From contig NZ_CH672427.1 in NCBI RefSeq assembly GCF_000153205.1, positions 1,706,326 through 1,770,325 of the forward strand: a stretch of 64,000 nt of DNA, in the 5' to 3' direction. Origin of the DNA: Nitrococcus mobilis Nb-231. Its GTDB lineage: Bacteria; Pseudomonadota; Gammaproteobacteria; Nitrococcales; Nitrococcaceae. Under the pieces are notes generated by a model that made no database searches, was not told where the DNA came from, and worked only from the letters and a program-made list of their open reading frames with translations. A program made the translations under genes and the position numbers. Positions 17,118 to 25,285 of the stretch are shown here, in pieces; the first letter of the stretch is position 1, and each line of letters begins with the position of its first letter.

Positions 17118-19550
17118 ATGCAATTCTTTAGGGCTGCCTTGATGACTGTTTTTTTCCTGGCCATGGCTAGCGAGGCCAGCGCGAGTATTCAGACAAAAGG
17201 ACCTTTCCAAGATCCCGCACGTTATGGTGCGGGCTGGACAAGCGCTCATTACGATGACGTGGACGGCTGCATCGTTTATCTGCAAGGCCACGTCTCCTCC
17301 GGAAACCCTGACAACTCCGTGCGGTGTTTTTACCCAAAGACGGAGAAGTTTGTCTTTTTTCAAGAAGACACGGAAAGCGGAGCGAATGAAATTGATGGGG
17401 ACGGAATTAACAGCAGGGACAATCAGCTATCCCTGGGAATACCTGGCCACGGCATTTTCATCACTGGTGGAGCGTACTTAAAAGATAAGCCCTACAATTG
17501 GGGTTTTTTCGATTACAGCAAAAAAAAGTGGACCCATCGCGGTCCAAGCTCGAACATTGGCGAAGGCATTATAGGGTGGGGTAATTATCAGACCTTTAAC
17601 GCCGCGTCTGCCTGGAGCAAGAAACGAAATATCGGATTAATATTCAACGGTGAATCGAGCGGGAACACTAAACGGCAAATGGTTGAAGTGCGTCCCAATG
17701 GCAATGGAACCTTCCGCACGAAGGAACTGAGAGACGTTGCGGGCACACCAAACTGCTTGCGTGCTCGCAACTCAGCGATTGCCCTCGGAGACTGGGTCTA
17801 TTTCTATGGTGGGATCTGCAAGGCAAGCGGGAAAATGGTCGATACGAACTCATTCTATCGGTTCAACCTGATTTCCCATTCATGGCACAGACTGCCCGAT
17901 GCCCCTTACGCCCGGCGTATGCCGCAGATTACTTATGATCAGTCCACCCATGACATCGTTGTATACGGCGGAGGCAAGAACAAATTTACGCCCTCAAATA
18001 CGGTAATGACATGGAACGTGGACTCACAGGGTCCGTGGCGAGATCGCACGGACGAGGCGAAGATGCCGGCCGTCAAGATGCCCAATGGCGCGTACGATCC
18101 GAAAACAGGGTTTCATTGCTACCGAGGCGGTCTGTATCGCGATGGGACGAGCGGCCACGTATGGTGCATGCGCTTTGCGCAAGGGCCAGGCAGCGTAGCG
18201 AAGAAGGCACCACCGCCCCCCGTCCCACCGTTAGCGAATACCACCGCTTACTCACTGCCTCGGTACGGCAGTGATCCAGGTATTTCTACCGATAACGTGA
18301 GCACCCCGCCCCCGGCCAAAACCGACAGGGTTTCGCTACCGCCGCCGGGCGCTATTGCGAATTTTTCTGCCCGCCGCGAGAGTGCGCCGCGCGCCCCTGA
18401 AACTGACACCGTATCATTGCCGCCACCCAGCGTAATCTCGACCTCGCCGACCGGTGAGCGAATACCAACGCCCCCAAAAAAATCGACGGCCAAGCCCAAT
18501 AGCAGCAATTCTATCAGCAGCACAGCCGCTACGGCGATGGGTACAACACAGCCGAAAGTTATTGTTCGAGACATCCCTCCAGTAAGCAATCGGGTATCGC
18601 CGGTCAACGTGGCAAAGCACATGCGTTTTACGGAGGCGACGACCGGCGATAGACGGCTGTATGTTGTGAGTGGCGACTGGGGATTTGCCGATCATTGGCC
18701 ACAAAGCGGTCGCCAGGATACATTTGCCTACGACATTTTCTCTGATAAATGGGAGCGCGTTGTTCCCTACTGCACTCCGAATGAACAGCAACCGAGACAT
18801 ACCGATGAGGTAGTACAGGCTTGGGACACCAAGCGCAATGTGTTATGGATCGGACCCGGTGTCTATTACGGCCCGAAGGATGCCTGTTCCGGTTTGGCCC
18901 CCATGATGAGGTTAGACCCAAAGACTAAGAGGTGGTCACGCCCAGAGCAGCCAAAGCTACCTACATTGCTGCGCTCCTATCGTACTGCGACCCAGGGGCT
19001 TTACGATCCGTCCACCGACGCGGTAATCCTCATCCACGACCGACACACGGTTGAGTGGTCGGTATCAGGTCGGGCCTGGAGGGTGCTTAATCATTCCCCA
19101 GGCGGCATGTTCTCTGAGAGCCCGACGGTGCGCATTGGCCGATGGATCTACGTGATTAACGAGCGAAACTACACTCTATTTCGGTGGAATATCGACACGC
19201 ATATCTTTGAAGGGTTAGGGGGGTTGCCGAACGCGCTGAGGGACGGCGATCACGACGATCATGGTCGCGTGTATATCAGTTCGCTGGGTCCGTATATAGC
19301 CATGTATCAGGAAGTAGACAAGGATATGAAAATTCAGTCCGACATGTACGTCCTGGACACTCGCGATATGGCTTACACGCGCGTTAAGCTCCCAGACGGC
19401 GTGCGTGGCAATGTTTTCACATGGCACAGCAGCGGCTGGGGGTTTTTGTTCGGTGGAACCATCGGCTTTGACTGCTGCAAAAATCCCATGAGGCACTTTT
19501 ACCTGATCGACCTGCGCCAATTCGGCGGCACGGGAGAGTCGTTGAAATAA
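17118..19550 (+). CDS. Secreted kelch/galactose-oxidase-like double beta-propeller protein
   Basis: The chosen ATG at 17118 gives about 810 residues beginning with a signal peptide (MQFFRAALMTVFFLAMASEA, cleavage after ASA). Residues about 30-360 hold kelch-like repeats (YYxxxxW and GG blades, for example RMPQITYDQSTHDIVVYGGG). A proline-rich linker of about 150 residues follows, with repeated VSLPPP and VSTPPP units. A second propeller fills about 540-810 (LYVVSGDWGFADHW, NVLWIGPGVYYG, LFGGTIGFDCC). No PEP-CTERM anchor is present. The role is probably extracellular or periplasmic carbohydrate binding or oxidation, but no catalytic residues of galactose oxidase are recognisable. It ends 70 bases from the convergent sulfotransferase gene. 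Confidence 0.65.
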   Translation: MQFFRAALMTVFFLAMASEASASIQTKGPFQDPARYGAGWTSAHYDDVDGCIVYLQGHVSSGNPDNSVRCFYPKTEKFVFFQEDTESGANEIDGDGINSRDNQLSLGIPGHGIFITGGAYLKDKPYNWGFFDYSKKKWTHRGPSSNIGEGIIGWGNYQTFNAASAWSKKRNIGLIFNGESSGNTKRQMVEVRPNGNGTFRTKELRDVAGTPNCLRARNSAIALGDWVYFYGGICKASGKMVDTNSFYRFNLISHSWHRLPDAPYARRMPQITYDQSTHDIVVYGGGKNKFTPSNTVMTWNVDSQGPWRDRTDEAKMPAVKMPNGAYDPKTGFHCYRGGLYRDGTSGHVWCMRFAQGPGSVAKKAPPPPVPPLANTTAYSLPRYGSDPGISTDNVSTPPPAKTDRVSLPPPGAIANFSARRESAPRAPETDTVSLPPPSVISTSPTGERIPTPPKKSTAKPNSSNSISSTAATAMGTTQPKVIVRDIPPVSNRVSPVNVAKHMRFTEATTGDRRLYVVSGDWGFADHWPQSGRQDTFAYDIFSDKWERVVPYCTPNEQQPRHTDEVVQAWDTKRNVLWIGPGVYYGPKDACSGLAPMMRLDPKTKRWSRPEQPKLPTLLRSYRTATQGLYDPSTDAVILIHDRHTVEWSVSGRAWRVLNHSPGGMFSESPTVRIGRWIYVINERNYTLFRWNIDTHIFEGLGGLPNALRDGDHDDHGRVYISSLGPYIAMYQEVDKDMKIQSDMYVLDTRDMAYTRVKLPDGVRGNVFTWHSSGWGFLFGGTIGFDCCKNPMRHFYLIDLRQFGGTGESLK

Positions 19551-19620
19551 GCCCTCAAGATACGAAAAGGCCAAACGCCGCCGCGTCGCGCAGGTCAAAC
19601 TCGATTATCAAGACGTACTG

Positions 19621-20511
19621 TCAGCTTTCCTTACTGCCGCATAGCCGGCGCCACTCGGGAAAGTCACGGCCTAGCATCTGCGAAAGCCGGGAAACCTCGC
19701 CAGCAAGGATTGGCCGGAGATAGGCTTCGACTTGTTCCACCGGCTGTACCGGTCGGTCTTCCCGCCTTAGGGCGAGCCGCGTTGCTGCCTGCCGAATCAT
19801 CGGCGGTACGCTCGGTGCGACCTGCTCCCAAAGACGGGAGTAACGAAATCGATTGAGCAGGCCGCCACCTCTTGCCCTCTGGAGTTTCTGGGGGGTCACG
19901 TTCATTTGCACCGACAGATCCAGCGACTCCACCGCCGGGTCAACCCCGAGCCAAACGAGCAAATCCCGCATGGCGTCGCGCGGTTCTCGATGCAGCGCTT
20001 CGAGCGTCATAATGTAGATCCGCTCTCTGCCGAAACGGCTCAGATAGGGCTCGAGCTGTACCGCGTAGCGGCTAAAATCCACGTAGTTCGGATTCTCTCG
20101 CACGGCCGTCATCATGTCGCGGCGCTCGCCATAACCGGTGACGGCATACCAGTAGTGGCTGACAATACGGTCGATCGGATCCCGGAGCAAATAGACGATC
20201 CGCGCCTCGGGCGCGAACCGTTCGAGCTTCTCCACCACCCCAGTATACTTCGGCTGCATCGTGTACGTCGTGCTGGATTCGCCGACGAACCGCTCCGAAT
20301 CCGCCCCCGCGAAGAGACCCAGGTACCAATCCTCTCCCTTGGACCAACGGAGCTCTTCATTGAAGTAGCAGGGCTCCTTATAAGCGGACATGAATATCTG
20401 CGGGTGCTCAGCTAGGTAGGCGTGCAATGACGTGGTACCCGCCTTCATTGCACCGATGACGAATAGGTTCGGCCGCCGCCGGTTCAGTGCCATAGCTACA
20501 GTGTCCAGCAA
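19621..20511 (-). CDS. Sulfotransferase family protein
   Basis: About 290 residues. The N-terminal FVIGAMKAGTTSLHAYLAEH is the 5'-phosphosulfate loop that binds PAPS. KEPCYFNEE and IVYLLRDPIDRIVSHYWYAV (3'-phosphate binding region with conserved Arg and Ser) follow, as in heparan-type sulfotransferases. It would transfer sulfate from PAPS to the polysaccharide or a glycolipid. It is the last gene of the minus-strand series, 24 bases after the deacetylase stop. Possible starts are ATG 20511 and ATG 20493 (MALNRRRPN); the second fits the family better. A sulfated exopolysaccharide is an inference from its position. Confidence 0.85.
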   Translation of the reverse strand: MLDTVAMALNRRRPNLFVIGAMKAGTTSLHAYLAEHPQIFMSAYKEPCYFNEELRWSKGEDWYLGLFAGADSERFVGESSTTYTMQPKYTGVVEKLERFAPEARIVYLLRDPIDRIVSHYWYAVTGYGERRDMMTAVRENPNYVDFSRYAVQLEPYLSRFGRERIYIMTLEALHREPRDAMRDLLVWLGVDPAVESLDLSVQMNVTPQKLQRARGGGLLNRFRYSRLWEQVAPSVPPMIRQAATRLALRREDRPVQPVEQVEAYLRPILAGEVSRLSQMLGRDFPEWRRLCGSKES

Positions 20512-20535
20512 GAGTCTGCGGAAGCGTAATTCTCA

Positions 20536-21495
20536 CTAAGCATGTTCGTTGCGGTCGGTCGTATCGAAGGCCGCTCGCAACGTCGATATTGGTGGGGGAC
20601 GCAGCCGCATCAACGATAACCGTACCAGATACCGCGGCAGTGACCGGTCCCAGGGTGTGAACCGTGGCAGCTGATACCGATCGCTCGCAATACTGGCGCT
20701 GCCCCATTTCGTACTCACCGCGGCGTCGAAACCAAGCTCCCGCACTATCGCCACGTGATCTTCGACATAATCGAGCCCTGGCTTGCCGTTGGGATAGGCA
20801 AATAGGCGCACTCCGCGCCCTGTTATCGACTCCAGCGTTTTCCGGCTTTCCACGATCTCGCTTCTTGCCTCGGCCACAGACAACTGACTAAGAATGGGAT
20901 GGTTGACGGTATGGGCGCCAAGGCCCATCCCCGCCTGCGTGAGTGCCCGGACATCGGCCTCGCGCATCATAAGACCGGTCGCCCTGCTCGCCGCCTGCCC
21001 TTCGATAAGCGACACGCCGGCCTCGCGCTGCGCGAAGGGCAGATATTTTATCGCGCGCAGTATGGCCTGCAGGACCGAACTTCGGGCGTGAAGCTCAGCA
21101 GGGAGCTCGAACCGCTTGCCGGTAAATTCCCTCAGATCGAGGCCAACACCGTTCAGCCTCCGGACGGCCTCAATGACGCGGTCGTTCCACATGCAGGTGC
21201 CGTTGAGAAATCCTGTGGCGATAAAGAAAGTGGCATGAACGCCGAGTCTACGGAGAATCGGCAGCGCGATATCGACGTTGTCGCGATAGCCATCATCAAA
21301 GCTGACAGAAACTGCACGGCGCGGCAAAGTGCCGTCGCGCAGCCTATTTACCGCCTCGAGGAGCGGCAGCACGCGAAAAAACCGGGAGACTCCCCACATC
21401 TGCCGTTCGAAGATAACGCGGTCCACGATACCGGGCTGCAGTGGGTCGGGGGCCTCGAGCACACGATGGTAAATCAGGATCGATAGCTTCTGCAT
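20536..21495 (-). CDS. NodB-type polysaccharide deacetylase
   Basis: A 319-residue protein with NodB motif 1 at SVSFDDGYRDN (catalytic and metal Asp pair), VHATFFIATGFLNG, and motif 2 at GAHTVNHPILS (metal His pair). ITGRGVRLFAYPNGKPGLDY is motif 3. Such enzymes remove acetyl groups from N-acetylhexosamines of a polymer. It lies 7 bases downstream of the CapK-like gene and 25 bases before the sulfotransferase gene, so the three look co-transcribed. No signal peptide is visible, so it may act on a lipid-linked precursor in the cytoplasm. Confidence 0.85.
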   Translation of the reverse strand: MQKLSILIYHRVLEAPDPLQPGIVDRVIFERQMWGVSRFFRVLPLLEAVNRLRDGTLPRRAVSVSFDDGYRDNVDIALPILRRLGVHATFFIATGFLNGTCMWNDRVIEAVRRLNGVGLDLREFTGKRFELPAELHARSSVLQAILRAIKYLPFAQREAGVSLIEGQAASRATGLMMREADVRALTQAGMGLGAHTVNHPILSQLSVAEARSEIVESRKTLESITGRGVRLFAYPNGKPGLDYVEDHVAIVRELGFDAAVSTKWGSASIASDRYQLPRFTPWDRSLPRYLVRLSLMRLRPPPISTLRAAFDTTDRNEHA

Positions 21496-21502
21496 TCCTT
21501 GC

Positions 21503-22888
21503 CTACCCGACCACGCTCGTAGCGATACGACTCACCACATAGCGGAATTTACCGGATCGCTCCGGCGGAATCGACTCAACCGGCTCCACTCTGACATCCA
21601 CCTGCGATCCAAGCCGAGCCCGGAAACCGGCACGAATTTTTTCCGCGATACCCTGGGTCAAATCACCGCTCGGAATTACCAACACCCGCACCAGATCCCG
21701 GCTCTCCTGCACGATCTTGAACGTGCGAATTCCCGGCAAGGCACGGACGGTATAAATAAGTGCGAGCCCGTGCATGAGCGTCCCGTCGGCGGCAACCACA
21801 AAGTCCGTCGTCCGTCCGTGGATTTCGCGCAGCACGGGGAGACTCCGGCCACAAGGGCAATCGGCCGCGCCGAGAAGCCCAACATCGCCGGTTCGATAAC
21901 GGATGAACGGAAACTCGCCGGTGGCCATGTGCGTGACCACGATCTCCCCAGGATGGCCGGCCGCCACCGGATCACCCCGAGCATCTATGGTTTCCACCAC
22001 GATATCCTCAGCGCTCAGGTGCATACTGCCCCCTGGACACTCGTGAGCGATGAATCCCGCATCCCTCCCTCCGTAGCCGTTGGCAACACGGCAGCCGAAA
22101 ACACCGGCAATGCACTCTTTTTGCTCAGGATAAAGCCGTTCACCGGTTACAAAAGCAACTCGAATACCAAGATCGTCCATGCTCATATCCCGGCGTTCGG
22201 CGCTGCTGGCCAGCAGCGCCAACGCGGAAGGATAGCCAAATAGCATGCGTGGTCGAATGCGGCGGATATCTTGGAGAAACCGGGTCATATTAGTATCGGA
22301 CATGGCAAACGCCGGCAGAAGTCTAGTGCGTAGCAGCCGATCACGAATTGCCTTGAGGCCATCCTGGGCACCCAACTCGATCGGCGAGCCCCAGAGCACG
22401 ACCTCCGGATCACCGATATCCACCCCCCACCAGCGTGTCGCACGCCACTTGGCCGCGACATCGTGAGAGACGCGCTCGCGCGATAAAAAAAAGGTCAGCG
22501 GCTCACCGGACGAGCCACCGGTATTGAACGCGGCCAGCCCCTTGGCCCCTTCGGCCTTCAATGCATCCAAATTCGCCCTTATCGTCGGCTTGTCGAGCAG
22601 CGGCACTTTGCACAGATCGCCAACGTCGCAAAGTTCCTCCGCTTGGAACCCGATTTCCCTAAAAAGCGCTCGATAATACGGCACGGTACGCTGCGCATGT
22701 GCCAGAAACTCTCTGAGCCGACCCAGCCTATGCGCTTCCAGCGTCTCCGGTGACCACCATTGGCTGCGTTCCAAATCGTGTCGCCATGCCACAGAGCGGT
22801 GGCCCTTCAAGCGCTCGTGCAGCGGGAATATTGCGCGCGAAACCGTCGCGCGCCAAAAATCCCGCAGCCCTTCCCGCGCAGCTGTCAT
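21503..22888 (-). CDS. PaaK/CapK-like AMP-forming ligase
   Basis: About 461 residues from ATG 22888 (MTAAREGLRDF); this start makes an ATGA overlap with the preceding glycosyltransferase gene and is preferred. It is an adenylate-forming enzyme of the phenylacetate-CoA ligase/CapK type: FNTGGSSGEPLTFF is the phosphate-binding loop, and GGRDAGFIAHECPGG and FIRYRTGDVGLL are the A5- and A7-type motifs. CapK-like proteins in capsule and exosortase loci probably activate an acyl group for transfer to the polymer or a peptide; the substrate is unknown. A C-terminal domain with VDVRVEPVESIPPERSGKFR fits the family. Confidence 0.8.
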   Translation of the reverse strand: MTAAREGLRDFWRATVSRAIFPLHERLKGHRSVAWRHDLERSQWWSPETLEAHRLGRLREFLAHAQRTVPYYRALFREIGFQAEELCDVGDLCKVPLLDKPTIRANLDALKAEGAKGLAAFNTGGSSGEPLTFFLSRERVSHDVAAKWRATRWWGVDIGDPEVVLWGSPIELGAQDGLKAIRDRLLRTRLLPAFAMSDTNMTRFLQDIRRIRPRMLFGYPSALALLASSAERRDMSMDDLGIRVAFVTGERLYPEQKECIAGVFGCRVANGYGGRDAGFIAHECPGGSMHLSAEDIVVETIDARGDPVAAGHPGEIVVTHMATGEFPFIRYRTGDVGLLGAADCPCGRSLPVLREIHGRTTDFVVAADGTLMHGLALIYTVRALPGIRTFKIVQESRDLVRVLVIPSGDLTQGIAEKIRAGFRARLGSQVDVRVEPVESIPPERSGKFRYVVSRIATSVVG

Positions 22889-24054
22889 ACCTCCCACCCC
22901 AAAACTCGTCGGTACAAAGACAACCACTGCTGACGCACGGCCTGCCAGGTATACTGGGCAACAGCCTGCCGCCCTCTCTGGGCCAACCCGGCGGCAAGAG
23001 CGCGATCGTTCAATATCCGAAGTACGGCGGCGGCCGCCGCTTCGGTATCACCGGGCTCGATAAGCAGAGCCGTCTCTTTATCGCGGACCATATGGGGAAT
23101 TCCGCCGACCTTGGTACTGACGACCGGCACGCCGCTGGCAAGCGCTTCGAGTATGGAGTTCGGCATATTGTCTACACGACTGGTGTTCAGCATGATATCC
23201 GCGCTGTGGTATAGCTCCGCCATCCCCTTCACACTTAGGGAACCCGGAAAGGTAACCGCATCGCCGAGCCCCGATTCGGCGACCATCTGCTCCAGTGCCG
23301 AAAGCTCGGGACCGGCCCCAGCAATGGTGAGTGTGGCACCGGGCACCTGCCGGTGCACGAGCTGAAACGCGCGCACTGCGGTCGCCACATCGTAGATGAG
23401 TTCCAGATGACGAGTAACTACGATGCGGGGATTCAAAGGCCGAATAGTGGGCGGCTCCCGCCAGTGAAAGCGCTCCGTATCGATAATGTTGGGAACGATC
23501 CGCACCGGTATGCCATGCGGGGAAAAAATCTCCCGGAGAAAAGTCGAAGGCACGACGATCGCATCAGCGCATCTCATGAAAGGCTTCACCGCCCAGCCGA
23601 AACGATCCAAAAACTCCCCCGCACAACCACCCCGATAGTTAACGACACAAGCCACCCTTCTCAGACGACCCAAGACGAGCGGCGGAACGACGAACAAAAA
23701 CCATGACCAGCCCGAGTTGGCCATTATGTGGACCACGTCCACTCGATCGAGAGCTCGCCAAACCATCGGGATATAGAACAGCAGCCGAAACACCGCCCGA
23801 ACACCACGCACTCGGCCGATCCAAGCGGCCCGGTACGGAGGATTGACCGGAACCAAATCGACACCTAGACCCTCCGCGCGCCACAATTCGACGAGCTGCC
23901 GAGTCTGGTTCGCCATGCCACCGGCGGGCGGGGCGATCGGCCCGATTACGACAAGCCTCGGCGCCCGCAGGTCTCCCGAAACCTTCTTACCGCTATCAGC
24001 TATAGCCCCCGCTTCCCCTTGCCGCTCATAGACCGCCTTGCCGGCACTAGGCAT
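22885..24054 (-). CDS. GT4-type glycosyltransferase
   Basis: A 389-residue GT-B enzyme. The N-terminal domain opens with RLVVIGPIAPPAGGMANQTR (acceptor side). The C-terminal domain has the Glycos_transf_1 nucleotide-sugar site, DNMPNSILEALASGVPVVST, with the E-x7-E-like element. It would add one sugar of the repeat unit from a nucleotide sugar at the inner membrane. It overlaps the upstream glycosyltransferase gene by 8 bases and the downstream ligase by 4, indicating one transcript. The sugar cannot be predicted. Confidence 0.85.
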   Translation of the reverse strand: MPSAGKAVYERQGEAGAIADSGKKVSGDLRAPRLVVIGPIAPPAGGMANQTRQLVELWRAEGLGVDLVPVNPPYRAAWIGRVRGVRAVFRLLFYIPMVWRALDRVDVVHIMANSGWSWFLFVVPPLVLGRLRRVACVVNYRGGCAGEFLDRFGWAVKPFMRCADAIVVPSTFLREIFSPHGIPVRIVPNIIDTERFHWREPPTIRPLNPRIVVTRHLELIYDVATAVRAFQLVHRQVPGATLTIAGAGPELSALEQMVAESGLGDAVTFPGSLSVKGMAELYHSADIMLNTSRVDNMPNSILEALASGVPVVSTKVGGIPHMVRDKETALLIEPGDTEAAAAAVLRILNDRALAAGLAQRGRQAVAQYTWQAVRQQWLSLYRRVLGWEV

Positions 24055-25285
24055 GATCCATCAGCCCCGCCGGTCTCTGCAGCAACGGCCGATACACGCC
24101 AGCGTAACGCCCGACGCTGACTGTCCAGTTTCGTTCCGTCTCGACAAAATGCCGGGCGGCCGCACGGATTTCGGGCCAACGCTCGACCGCAGAGAGACAA
24201 TGGGCCAGGCCCTCGACTACGCCATCGACCGAGCCCGCCGGGAAAAGAAATCCATTCTCACCGTCCCGAATGAGCTCACGATGCCCACCGACATCCGAGG
24301 CTACAACCAATCGCCCCTGTGCCATCGCCTCCAACGGCTTCAGCGGCGTAACCAGTTCGGTGAGGCGCATCGGCAACCGGGGATAGAGAAACACATCCAC
24401 CAGACTGTAGTAACGGGCCACCCGATCATGGGCAATGCGGCCGGCAAACAGGACCGCGTCTGCAAGACCCAACTCGTGCACCAGTCTGCGTAGAGATTCC
24501 TCCTGAGGACCGCCGCCGACCAATAGCAAACGCACCCGCGGATACCGTCGACGAATGGCACCAAGCGCGCGTACCGCAAGCTCCAAGCCCTCGTAGCCGT
24601 AGTACGAGCCGATGAACCCCAGCACTGTGGCGTCGCCGCCTAGTCCAAGTTGAGTGGCCAGCGCCCCATCGCGCGGTAGATCGAAGCGGAAACGAGCCGG
24701 ATCCACCGCATTGGGGATAACCGTAATGCGCTTAGCAGGAATACCCCGGGCGACGATATTCCCGCGTAATCCCTCGCAAATACAGGTAACTGCATCGACG
24801 CGCCGTAAGACATATGTCTCCAGAGCGCTGGTAAGCCGGTAGCGCACGCTGCCCGGCCGGGTCGTACCATGATCGACAGCGGCATCCTCCCAAAGCGCGC
24901 GCACTTCGTAGACCACAGGCAGCCGCCAGCGGCGTGCAGCGCGCAAGGCGGCCAAGCCGTTGAGGGCCGGAGAGTGCGCATGGATGAGATCCGGCTGTAC
25001 CTTGGCGATCACCTGCTTCAACCGTCGTTCCAGACAATGCACCACCGCCAGCTGATTGAGCACCGGCGCCCTTGCTTGCCAACCCGGCAACGGCATGCAG
25101 CGGTAGAAATGCAGGCCGTCGACCTCCTCCTCACTGGCCTTGGTGCCATAATGTTTAGGACCGGTGATATGCCACGTGAGCCAACCCAGAGCCCGTTGCT
25201 GCTCGAGAATGGCGCGAGTACGAAAGCTATAGCCGCTGTGCAACGGTATGGAATGATCCAAAACATGCAGCACGCTCAATGTCAT
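24047..25285 (-). CDS. Exosortase A-associated glycosyltransferase (Daro_2409-like, GT4)
   Basis: From ATG 25285 (MTLSVLHVLDHSIPLHSGYS), which overlaps the amidotransferase stop as ATGA, the protein has 412 residues. The opening VLHVLDHSIPLHSGYSFRTR with HITGPKHYG resembles the exosortase A-associated family I know as TIGR04063. The C-terminal donor site is LKPLEAMAQGRLVVASDVGG. It presumably adds a sugar to the lipid-linked repeat unit. It is tightly packed between the amidotransferase and the next glycosyltransferase. Confidence 0.85.
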   Translation of the reverse strand: MTLSVLHVLDHSIPLHSGYSFRTRAILEQQRALGWLTWHITGPKHYGTKASEEEVDGLHFYRCMPLPGWQARAPVLNQLAVVHCLERRLKQVIAKVQPDLIHAHSPALNGLAALRAARRWRLPVVYEVRALWEDAAVDHGTTRPGSVRYRLTSALETYVLRRVDAVTCICEGLRGNIVARGIPAKRITVIPNAVDPARFRFDLPRDGALATQLGLGGDATVLGFIGSYYGYEGLELAVRALGAIRRRYPRVRLLLVGGGPQEESLRRLVHELGLADAVLFAGRIAHDRVARYYSLVDVFLYPRLPMRLTELVTPLKPLEAMAQGRLVVASDVGGHRELIRDGENGFLFPAGSVDGVVEGLAHCLSAVERWPEIRAAARHFVETERNWTVSVGRYAGVYRPLLQRPAGLMDHA

